This document shows, piece after piece, positions 1-6,863 of a DNA stretch of 64,000 nucleotides (the stretch's first letter is position 1; the number at the start of each line of letters is the position of its first letter). The position numbers were made by a program, and so were the translations under genes. This DNA comes from Peribacillus sp. FSL P2-0133 (GTDB lineage Bacteria > Bacillota > Bacilli > Bacillales > DSM-1321): assembly GCF_037975445.1 (NCBI RefSeq), contig NZ_CP150254.1, positions 2,850,001-2,914,000 of the forward strand, read 5' to 3'. The notes below the pieces were generated by a model, which saw nothing but the letters and a program-made list of their open reading frames with translations, was not told where the DNA came from and did no database searches.

Positions 1-590
1 TCATTTAATCCCTTTCCATAGAGAATTTTCTTCATACATTTTTCAACCCTTGACTCTCGAGTTTTGGATTGTTTGGGTTGTGAAAAATGAAGAATGTACG
101 CTCTTTGCCGTCCCGGGGTCAATGCCTCAAAAGCTGTTTTCAAGGATGGAATTTCATTGAATTTTTTTTGAAGTTCTTCAGGAATTATGAATTCTGTATT
201 TTTTTTATAATTCACTTCCAAACCGGCTTTTTCAACTTCAATGGCTTCATGGATATAGGCTTTCAGAATGGTTTCCGTTGCAACTATTTCTTGAACATTG
301 GTGAAGCGAATCTGGCGCGCCCCCTGTACATTCTCCGTTTGTTGGATTAGAATCCCATGGGCATCCTTTAACAAGGCACCTTTGTGAAACAGGAGCGCAC
401 AATATTCTTTAAATCCATGTATTAAAACTATGTTTTTATTCTCAAACGTGTAACAAGGATGCATCCACTTAAATTCTTCGGTCAACTCACAGTCAAGAAC
501 GATATTTCTCAACGTCTCATATTCTTCTTTCCACTTTTTAGCTTTACTTATAAATTCATCAACTTTAGGATTCATTCTACTATTTGTCAT
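1..590 (-). CDS. ydeI: YdeI-like DUF1801 protein, 3' end outside window
   Basis: The reading frame opens at an ATG whose codon is 588-590, nine bases after a GGAG ribosome site, and stays open to the left edge, so about 196 residues are visible and the stop lies outside. The protein closely resembles Bacillus YdeI (DUF1801/OmdA-like): it begins MTNSRMNPKVDEFISKAKKW and carries the family stretches LIHGFKEYCALLFHKGALL and IQQTENVQGARQIRFTNVQE, and near the edge TPGRQRAYILHFSQ. The family is small, cytosolic and of uncertain biochemical role. The match spans the whole visible length, so the identification is firm although the function is not. It shares its strand with the ArsR-SRPBCC gene, about 80 bases away. 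Confidence 0.85.
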   Translation of the reverse strand, partial: MTNSRMNPKVDEFISKAKKWKEEYETLRNIVLDCELTEEFKWMHPCYTFENKNIVLIHGFKEYCALLFHKGALLKDAHGILIQQTENVQGARQIRFTNVQEIVATETILKAYIHEAIEVEKAGLEVNYKKNTEFIIPEELQKKFNEIPSLKTAFEALTPGRQRAYILHFSQPKQSKTRESRVEKCMKKILYGKGLN

Positions 591-672
591 CACGGAACAC
601 TCCTCTTTCCGAGCAGTTTGCTTTTTCCTATCTGTTAGCTAAATACTAAAAAACAAGTTCGGAAGTTTGGTC

Positions 673-1392
673 TTACATTTCCTCTAACACTTTTTTTAGA
701 TCTTCGCCCATTCTCGCCCAACCAAATTTCGCACCATTGAACGCTTGATCTTCTTTTTCGAATCCTGTTTGTTCAAGATGTAAGTAGGTTGTTCCATCCT
801 CGTACTTTAATGTCCATGTGACTGTAGTGTTTATCCCGCCACCTACCCAAGTGTAAGATAACTTATAAGGCTCCTCCATTTCAAGAACTTCGGAATCAAT
901 AATTAAATTCCACTGTTCATTCCGGAACTGAAATTTATGCCCGACGACAGGTTTAAAATCATTAGCCATTACCCATTTTGCAAGAGTATTTGCATCTGTT
1001 AAGGCGAGCCATACCTTCTCGATCGGGCTCTTAAAATTAAAATCTTGTGATACTGTTAAAGTCATTTTTTGTTCCTCCTGTAATATTTGGTTTAAAAGTA
1101 ACATTCTTTCACTCCAGAATCTCTTGTAAAACGATACCCAATCCTCAATTTCTTTCAACGGGGCAGCATTCAGCCGATAACGCGTTTCCCTACCGACCTT
1201 TCTGCTGATTACGAGACCAGCCTCCTTAAGGATTGCCAAATGCTTTGAAACCGCAGTACGACCCATTTCAAAATGAACGGACATCCCATTGAGTGGCAAT
1301 TCTTCCACGTCCGCCAACAAACGTAGCAATTTACGTCTTGTTGGGTCAGCGATGGCTACATAAATATCACGCTCTTGATTTTTCTCGTTCAA
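673..1392 (-). CDS. ArsR-family HTH regulator fused to SRPBCC (AHSA1) domain
   Basis: About 239 residues in two parts. Residues 1-95 form an ArsR-type winged helix (IADPTRRKLLRLLADVEELP, then GRTAVSKHLAILKEAGLV). Residues 115-240 form an SRPBCC/AHSA1-like fold (FNFKSPIEKVWLALTDANTL, ending GWARMGEDLKKVLEEM). Other organisms often encode these domains as neighbouring genes. The likely role is a repressor whose SRPBCC part binds a small hydrophobic ligand or has a linked function; the ligand cannot be read. I see no ArsR-type metal-binding cysteines. A GTG at 1398 abuts the G-run of the ribosome site, so I prefer the TTG at 1392. The promoter holds two palindromes that look like its own operators, which implies autorepression. 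Confidence 0.85.
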   Translation of the reverse strand: MNEKNQERDIYVAIADPTRRKLLRLLADVEELPLNGMSVHFEMGRTAVSKHLAILKEAGLVISRKVGRETRYRLNAAPLKEIEDWVSFYKRFWSERMLLLNQILQEEQKMTLTVSQDFNFKSPIEKVWLALTDANTLAKWVMANDFKPVVGHKFQFRNEQWNLIIDSEVLEMEEPYKLSYTWVGGGINTTVTWTLKYEDGTTYLHLEQTGFEKEDQAFNGAKFGWARMGEDLKKVLEEM

Positions 1393-1414
1393 AATCACCC
1401 CCCCTTTTTAATAG

Positions 1415-1462
1415 GACACTAATTGGTGTCTTATTATATGACACCAACTGGTGTCCTGTCAA
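1415..1462 (-). promoter_or_regulatory. Promoter with tandem 16-bp palindromic operators
   Basis: On the minus strand there is a -35 TTGACA (1457-1462), an 18-base spacer and a -10 TATAAT (1433-1438). One palindrome, GACACCAACTGGTGTC at 1440-1455, fills the spacer. A second, GACACTAATTGGTGTC at 1415-1430, covers the expected transcription start. The centres are 25 bp apart, roughly two and a half helical turns. This is the layout of a self-repressing ArsR-class gene; the link to the adjacent regulator is inferred from position. Confidence 0.8.
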
Positions 1463-1555
1463 TTTTATTATTGACATCACATTATTTGTTTTATTCACCC
1501 ATCATTAAGCTTATAGATTCCTTCTTTATTATTTGTTCAATAGATTACTTGAGAT

Positions 1556-1765
1556 TTGAACGCTGATATTGTGATACTTGAAAATGAGGCACTTTTTGAT
1601 AGTAGGAAATCGAGAGGTATGGGTGATACTGAAAAATTATTGGAGGACCAATTTTTAACTCTGCTTTCATATGTGGCTGAGCAAGAACATAAAAAAATAA
1701 GCAAACGACAGGCTGAAGGAATTGAAGTGGCAAAGAATGACGGCGTGATATGTATGAATGAATAA
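1556..1765 (+). pseudogene. Serine resolvase/recombinase remnant
   Basis: The frame reads NADIVILENEALFDSRK and then LLEDQFLTLLSYVAEQEHKK and SKRQAEGIEVAKNDG. This is the carboxy half of the catalytic domain of Tn3-type resolvases, up to the point where the HTH domain should start. Just upstream, LLEI in another frame matches the residues that should precede NADIV, so there is a frameshift near 1550. The amino terminus with the catalytic serine and the whole DNA-binding domain are missing. It is a fossil of a transposon or plasmid resolvase. Confidence 0.75.
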
Positions 1766-1840
1766 TGACTTCATTAAAGTATATGAAAATGAAAATAAAC
1801 GATAAGATTTTACAAACCCCAAAAATAGTTCCAGCTTCTT

Positions 1841-2122
1841 TTCAGAAATCCGCTTCCTTTCCGCAGACTGTCTGCCAAGCCTCCTCGCCGTAAGCTTCTC
1901 TGGGGTCCCGAATAGCCAGTTCTTCGGCCGAAGTGTCGCAAATTTATTCAACCCAATAAGGATTACAGGAAAAAACATAAAGGACTTCCTAGGCTTGTTT
2001 CAAAATCATGCTTCGGGATGGGACCATTTTATCTAATTTTTTAACAAAGTTGATTGGAACGGGTGTACGAGACTCCCGCGGGAAAAGCGCGTCCAAAGGA
2101 GACCCCACAGGTGCAAATCGCT
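1841..2122. repeat. Composite dispersed repeat, copy 1 (two half-elements)
   Basis: The left half, 1841-1935, contains CCTTTCCGCAGACTGTCTGC and AGCCTC. The right half, 2049-2122, contains GTTGATTGGAACG, ACTCCCGCGGGAAAAGCGCG and AGGAGACCCCACAGG. About 113 bases separate them. The same two halves in the same order and orientation recur at 4312-4664, and related single halves occur near 17.1, 21.8 and 39.1 kb. Such G+C-rich repeats are common in Bacillaceae intergenic regions. No coding function is seen. Confidence 0.75.
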
Positions 2123-2154
2123 CCAATCATTTTACAAACCCTCAATATTGTAAA

Positions 2155-2616
2155 TTATTTTTCTATTTCAAGGCTTTTTAACATTTGCCGTAACGCTCCA
2201 AGATGATAAGCCGAGTGGGCAATGGTCGCATTTACATTTGTTAGCCATTTTCCTAAATCGATTGTGTCGATTTCTTCGAAAAGAGTTACATATTCTTTAT
2301 GTAATCCCTCCCTGATTTCCGCCCATTTCACCTTATCAACATGATGAATGGTCCAGCTTGCGTCCCAATCTTTCTCGAAGTTTGCACCACTGATCATTGT
2401 TCGGATCACCCACAAATAATACCGTATATGGTCAGAATGAGCAGCAATGGTTGATCCATTTATGGAACGTGAAGCATCTTCTGCGGTTAAACCATCAAGT
2501 GTACCAAAAACCCCGGTATTCGGTTTCGATTCAGTATAATAGCTCCCTTCATTTCCCGGTCCTTCAAACGTTTCTTTCAAAAGCGTTTTTATTGAACTAG
2601 CCAAAGCCTTGCTCAT
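2155..2616 (-). CDS. DinB-superfamily protein
   Basis: A protein of 153 residues starting MSKALASSIKTLLKETFEGP. The ATG at 2616 follows a G-run ribosome site by seven bases and is preferred over the TTG at 2631. It has the helical-bundle character of DinB/YfiT-like proteins, with histidines at ATIAHSAYHLGALRQM near the carboxy end in the usual third-ligand position and a second in AAHSDHIRYYLWVI. Members are putative metal-dependent enzymes or thiol transferases; the substrate is unknown. It stands alone on the minus strand between a repeat and an intergenic gap. Confidence 0.75.
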   Translation of the reverse strand: MSKALASSIKTLLKETFEGPGNEGSYYTESKPNTGVFGTLDGLTAEDASRSINGSTIAAHSDHIRYYLWVIRTMISGANFEKDWDASWTIHHVDKVKWAEIREGLHKEYVTLFEEIDTIDLGKWLTNVNATIAHSAYHLGALRQMLKSLEIEK

Positions 2617-2835
2617 CTCAATTCCCCCCAAGTGTTTTAATTGACTTCATTACTTTATAATACACTAAGACAAATCAATAATCGTTTATATTTTGTTAAA
2701 TAAATCCAAAAAATATCGCAAGTTTATAGAACTACTCGCTCAACGGGCCAAAGGTATGAATTTCCTATTGCTTTCAAGTACAGATCAAAATCTTATATGG
2801 TATTGACGCTGATCTTAAGTGATGAAAAAAATAAA

Positions 2836-2868
2836 AAGACCGTTCCTTTAATAAACAGGAACGGTCTT
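2836..2868 (-). terminator. Rho-independent terminator of the 2929-3249 gene
   Basis: A perfect 12-bp stem, AAGACCGTTCCT with AGGAACGGTCTT, has a nine-base loop. On the minus strand it is followed by a long T-rich run, so it ends the upstream minus gene. Confidence 0.85.
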
Positions 2869-2928
2869 AAATTATTTATCTGAAAATATGATTCAATCTA
2901 AAAAGTATACAATGCAAAACCTAAAGCT

Positions 2929-3249
2929 TTAGTAGCTTTTCAAACGCTCCTCCAGGGACACAATTCTAAACTTTAACTCTTGATTCGAGTCCAAGCCCCC
3001 TATTACAATTTGATTATCTTCCGTAATAGTGACATATCTGAAGGTTTCTTCTCCGTTGATCTTTATTTTTGTCTCCAATGTCGTTTCCATTTTTGCAAAA
3101 ACTTGATCTGTGTATGTAAGCGGAAGAAGATCATCCAATCCTTCTTCGGGGCTGCCGAGCCACTTAAACATGAAATCTTTCAATGAATATTGTTCAATCA
3201 TCGATAAATGATCTTTAAAATTTAATTTGTCAATTGTTATCTCTTTCAA
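2929..3249 (-). CDS. Hypothetical protein, about 106 residues
   Basis: I do not recognise this protein. It is small, soluble and acidic, with no signal peptide or membrane segment. It begins KEITIDKLNFKDHLSMIEQY and ends FRIVSLEERLKSY, with a beta-rich middle (KIKINGEETFRYVTITEDNQ). A GTG at 3258 lies inside the ribosome site GAGGAG; the TTG at 3249 has an eight-base spacing and is the better start. The terminator at 2836-2868 follows it, so it is probably a single-gene transcript. Confidence 0.6.
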   Translation of the reverse strand: MKEITIDKLNFKDHLSMIEQYSLKDFMFKWLGSPEEGLDDLLPLTYTDQVFAKMETTLETKIKINGEETFRYVTITEDNQIVIGGLDSNQELKFRIVSLEERLKSY

Positions 3250-3510
3250 CTTAACCACTCCTCAATTGTATCTAAAGTTTATATGGATAAACTCCTAACA
3301 TCAAGGGCATTCCAATGACAAACGATTACAATTTGATTACTTGCTAACTAAATAAACCCTTTCCTTCCGGAAAATGGAGTTCTGTTACCTGAAAAACAAA
3401 TTGTAGGATGATTTTTTCTTAAGAATACGGCTTGGATTAACATATAGAGGGATTTTTTTCTTAGGTTTATAAATGATTATCCATAAAACAAGGATGTTCA
3501 TTTCAGTCGA

Positions 3511-3548
3511 AAACAGCCTCCATTTGTATAGAAAATGAAGGCTGTTTT
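3511..3548. terminator. Hairpin terminator, possibly bidirectional
   Basis: AAACAGCCTCCATTT pairs with AAAATGAAGGCTGTTT (one mismatch) around a short loop. T-runs are present on both strands, five on the plus strand and four on the minus. It lies just beyond the stop of the OsmC gene at 3604, which it probably ends. Confidence 0.65.
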
Positions 3549-3603
3549 TCTTATATGGATGTAATACAACTTTCTGTTAAATGATAGTCCCTTAACTAAA
3601 ACA

Positions 3604-4029
3604 TTATAAGTCTTGTTTTCCTTTAACACCATTTATCGAATAGCTGATTTTAATGTTGGCATTTAATGAGTGATATACTGAACAGTACGTATTTTTGGAT
3701 AATTGAATCGCACGGACCACTTTATCTTCAGGAAGATCCCCCTCCAATAAATAGTGGATTTGAAAATCGGTAAACCGCTTAGGGTGATTTTCCGATCGTG
3801 CCCCTTCTATTTCTATTTGAAAGGCTTTTGTTTCAAATCGCATCTTTTTTAAAATCATTACAATATCAATGCCTGTGCACCCTGCAAGAGAATGCAAAAG
3901 TAACTCAGTAGGTCTTGCTCCGCTATTTTTTCCTCCTACATCTTCGGCAGCATCCATCTTTATTTCATGTCCCGACGGAGTTGTGCCAGAAAAGGCCATT
4001 TCCCCTGTCCATGTAATCATTGTCTTCAT
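3604..4029 (-). CDS. OsmC-family protein
   Basis: A protein of 141 residues with the OsmC/Ohr fold. The two family cysteines are C51 in LLHSLAGCTGIDIVMILKKM and C116 in SKNTYCSVYHSLNANI, and the GGKNSGARPTELLLHSL segment is typical. Family members are thiol peroxidases that use both cysteines to reduce organic hydroperoxides. This one is closer to the general OsmC/YhfA branch than to Ohr, so a redox role is likely but the substrate is open. GGAGG lies 11 bases before the ATG. It stands alone on its strand and no peroxide-responsive site was recognised upstream. Confidence 0.85.
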   Translation of the reverse strand: MKTMITWTGEMAFSGTTPSGHEIKMDAAEDVGGKNSGARPTELLLHSLAGCTGIDIVMILKKMRFETKAFQIEIEGARSENHPKRFTDFQIHYLLEGDLPEDKVVRAIQLSKNTYCSVYHSLNANIKISYSINGVKGKQDL

Positions 4030-4099
4030 TTATTTCAATTCCTCCCTTACTTGTTGTTTAGTTCAAAAATAGTCCACATGTTTATTTAATGTAAGTCCA

Positions 4100-4690
4100 T
4101 ATCATTTAAGTCCTAAAATAATATTGCCCCAAATATTGCGGTCATTAAGAAATTTACAGAATAATTGACTTCAGGATTTATACTATGACCCTAACTTGTG
4201 ATGACTTTCCATTCCTTATATTCTTCCCACAAGTCCTATTGAGTTAGTCATGCTGTTAAATTTGAACTTTAACTCTTCAGGCTTTAAAACCTCTAAAAAA
4301 TATTCCAGATGATTTCAGAAATCCGCTCCCTTTCCGCCGACTGTCTGCCAAGCCTCATCAAAGCAAAGCGTCTGTGGGGTCTCGGCTAGCCAGTTATTCG
4401 GCAGGAGTGTCGCAAAATTCTTAAATCTATTCAGGGATTCATGCATATAAAGAAGTAAAAAAACAGAAGGATATTAAGTTTACCTTTAGAATCATAGTTG
4501 TGAGAGCATTCCGAACCTCCTTTTGTCGACAAAAGGGTTTCTATCTAAATTTTTTATACAAAGTTGATTAGAACGAGTGTTCAAGACTAATGCGGGAAAA
4601 GCGCGTCCAATTGAGAGCCCACAAGCGCAAAAACCGAGGGCGGAAAGCGAGGTTTTGAACGTCGATTTCCTCATTGCCCTATATATCCAT
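4100..4690. repeat. Intergenic stretch with composite repeat, copy 2 (4312-4664)
   Basis: No gene is supported here. At 4312-4416 CCTTTCCGCCGACTGTCTGC and AGCCTC form a left half-element. At 4561-4664 a right half carries AAAGTTGATTAGAACG and GCGGGAAAAGCGCGTCCAA. This is the arrangement seen at 1841-2122. Between the halves, around 4500-4540, GAGAGCATTCCGAA followed by a TTTGTC/ACAAA hairpin is also found at 39424-39460, so a further repeat is nested inside. Confidence 0.7.
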
Positions 4691-6310
4691 CTACCATGAA
4701 GTTATATAGTTTCCTTCTCCATTCAAAGGAGTTTTATAACTATTATTTTCCCCATCTTGCCAAGTAATATTGCCATCTTCATCTTTCAGGACGAACTTGA
4801 ATTCATAGAATCGATCTGCGGCTAAACGGAATGTTCCACTCCAGCTGCCATCTTTGTTTTGAGTGAGTTTATATTCGTAATCTTCAGGATTCCACCTGCC
4901 GATTTCTCCTCTATCCCCAATTAAGTAAACTCCATGTGTGGGAGGTGCATTTTCAACTGTGAATGTAACTGGAATCGACATGCCTTCCAATTTATCAGCC
5001 ATCATCCTGAACTCATTTGTTGGATTTCCTTCATCGTCGAATAAATAGGACATCCTTAGCAAGGTAAATCCCTCAAAACCATGGTTAAAAACCATTTCTG
5101 CTATATTGTCAAAGCCCCTTTCATTATTGATCAGCGGGAGTGCGTTTTCCCCGTTTAAAGAAATTCCTTTTTCATTAGTTAAAGAGGCAATATGGGTCAC
5201 CAACGTTTTTGGAGCGCTATAGGATGGAGCAGTTTGTGCTTCTTGATCTCCCATTTCCAAACAGGTGAACGTGAGGGCCATATTCGATTTCTTAAATTGA
5301 TTCAATAATTTGGAGTAGTTATAGTAGCCGGCACTATACTCTGCTGAATGCGGCAGTACGGGATCATTCATTTTCCAATGGACTCCCGAGATTTTAGCTC
5401 CAATTGGCACGCCAAAGACTTTGTCAAAATGTTTATGGGCGAATTTAGAGATTTTTGCAAGATGCTTTTCGAGTGCTCCTTGATACCACTGCATAAAGTC
5501 ATATCCAAATTGTGTATCGATTGCTCCGCCCTTTGTGAAAAATTCATCCCCGTTTCCTGGCGGCTGTATCTCATTCCAGTTTTTATACGTTTTGCCCCAA
5601 GCAGCATTTAATTTTTTTATCGTTGAATATTTTTCTCTCATGGTTAGCCTGAAATCCCGTTTGGCTCCTTCTGTATAAACTTGAAGTTGTCCCCTTTCAG
5701 GATAATTCCAGCCATCAGCATTCTGGTATGAGGGATATCTAAGTTCCCCAGCTGGTCCTGCACTTAAATATATTTTAGCTATTAGACCCTTCTGATCAGC
5801 AAAGTTCTCTGCAAATGATTTGTACAATTCGTTGTATTGATCAGCTGTACCTTCCCACCAAGGAGCAAGTACTTCCTTATTCCAGAAACCACTTTCACTC
5901 TTGAAAGCCATGTTTTCGGCAGTGTCTTTATTCCAGAGCCAACTCGGGATGGGATAGTTACAATCATCCCCCACATTACCGCCGCATTGATGTGTAGACA
6001 AAATGGGCACCCATTTTAAACCGGAAGCTTTCACTGTTTCCCCATATTTTTTATAATAAGTCCAATCAAACTGATTATCTTTTTTACTCTCGACTAATCC
6101 CCACCAGATATCTGTCGTTATTGCATAAACTCCATTTTCCTTCAACTGGGTCAGCTCTGCTTCAAATGCATCCCAATCTGTTATTTCACCCAATGGGGCC
6201 ATTACATAAAGCTTGTAATCTGGTTTTACTTCTGCTGATCCAGGTGAAGTACTTGATAAAGGAACAAAATACAGCATAAAGGTAAAAACACCAACAGATA
6301 ATTTGTTCAT
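4691..6310 (-). CDS. Secreted beta-amylase (GH14) with CBM20 starch-binding domain
   Basis: A protein of 539 residues that releases maltose from the non-reducing ends of starch (EC 3.2.1.2). Residues 1-27 look like a signal peptide, so it acts outside the cell. Residues 30-440 form the GH14 barrel: the acid glutamate is E189 in YLSAGPAGELRYPSY and the base glutamate is E388 in KGISLNGENALPL. Their 199-residue spacing fits Bacillus beta-amylases. Residues 445-539 form the carboxy CBM20 starch-binding domain (GVYLIGDRGEIGRWNPED; FYEFKFVLKDEDGNITWQDG). It has its own promoter and a downstream cre-like site, so it should be repressed by CcpA when sugar is plentiful. Confidence 0.95.
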   Translation of the reverse strand: MNKLSVGVFTFMLYFVPLSSTSPGSAEVKPDYKLYVMAPLGEITDWDAFEAELTQLKENGVYAITTDIWWGLVESKKDNQFDWTYYKKYGETVKASGLKWVPILSTHQCGGNVGDDCNYPIPSWLWNKDTAENMAFKSESGFWNKEVLAPWWEGTADQYNELYKSFAENFADQKGLIAKIYLSAGPAGELRYPSYQNADGWNYPERGQLQVYTEGAKRDFRLTMREKYSTIKKLNAAWGKTYKNWNEIQPPGNGDEFFTKGGAIDTQFGYDFMQWYQGALEKHLAKISKFAHKHFDKVFGVPIGAKISGVHWKMNDPVLPHSAEYSAGYYNYSKLLNQFKKSNMALTFTCLEMGDQEAQTAPSYSAPKTLVTHIASLTNEKGISLNGENALPLINNERGFDNIAEMVFNHGFEGFTLLRMSYLFDDEGNPTNEFRMMADKLEGMSIPVTFTVENAPPTHGVYLIGDRGEIGRWNPEDYEYKLTQNKDGSWSGTFRLAADRFYEFKFVLKDEDGNITWQDGENNSYKTPLNGEGNYITSW

Positions 6311-6356
6311 AAGAACGCCAACCTTTCCCCAATAACTTTATTCATTTGTTTATCAT

Positions 6357-6435
6357 TGAAGTCGCTTACATTCTTTTCGTTTTATTAAGACACTCCTTTA
6401 CTGGAAATTATATTTGTTTTGGAAATATTTATCAA
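6357..6435 (-). promoter_or_regulatory. Beta-amylase promoter with downstream cre site
   Basis: On the minus strand TTGATA (6430-6435), a 17-base spacer and TATAAT (6407-6412) form a near-ideal sigma-A promoter. TGAAGTCGCTTACA at 6357-6370 matches the CcpA cre consensus TGAAANCGNTTNCA with one mismatch. It is centred about 36 bases after the expected start, a road-block position. Confidence 0.8.
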
Positions 6436-6481
6436 TTATTTCGTCATGGTAATTTAGTTCATATCTCCTAAAAGAAAAAAT

Positions 6482-6505
6482 GGATAGTCCCTTAAGAGAC
6501 TATCC
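6482..6505 (-). terminator. Terminator after nirD
   Basis: GGATAGTC and GACTATCC form an 8-bp stem. On the minus strand TTTTTTC follows within two bases. It lies about 25 bases past the nirD stop. Confidence 0.85.
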
Positions 6506-6528
6506 AGAGCAGCGGGTTATCTACATTT

Positions 6529-6846
6529 TTATAAAACAATATAAACATTACCATCTTCTATTTCAACATTGAATGTTTTTACGCAACCATTATCAGGTTT
6601 TTGGACTTCTCCATTCTTGACACTGATTTTCCAGTCATGCATCGGGCAAAAGACGTGATCACCACTCACAATGCCTTCCACCAGAACACCGCCTTTATGT
6701 GGGCAACGATTTTCAATAGCTCGGAATTCACCATTTGCTAAATGAAAAAGAGCAATTTCATGAGAGCCTATGGTTACTGTTTTCCCTAGTTTTTTTGGCA
6801 TCTCATTTACTTTTGAAACCTTTATTTTTTGAAGAGTTTTCCCCAT
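6529..6846 (-). CDS. nirD: Nitrite reductase small subunit, Rieske-type
   Basis: About 105 residues. The Rieske [2Fe-2S] ligands are all present as CPHKGG and CPMHDWK. The small subunit partners NirB in NADH-dependent reduction of nitrite to ammonium in the cytoplasm. In-frame ATGs occur at 6867, 6861 and 6846; GGGGG lies eight bases before the third, so I place the start at 6846. The first ATG overlaps the nirB stop, which shows tight operon coupling in either case. The terminator at 6482-6505 closes the operon. Confidence 0.92.
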   Translation of the reverse strand: MGKTLQKIKVSKVNEMPKKLGKTVTIGSHEIALFHLANGEFRAIENRCPHKGGVLVEGIVSGDHVFCPMHDWKISVKNGEVQKPDNGCVKTFNVEIEDGNVYIVL

Positions 6847-6863
6847 GTAGGCTTCCCCCATAT

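Noticed and set aside
87-350. Open frame on the plus strand
   Set aside because: It is antisense to the ydeI-like gene, phenylalanine-rich, and has no ribosome site.
1667-1978. Minus-strand frame of about 100 codons
   Set aside because: It runs across the resolvase remnant and the dispersed repeat; composition is explained by those.
4492-4674. Minus-strand frame of 60 codons
   Set aside because: It lies wholly inside the composite repeat, with no ribosome site.
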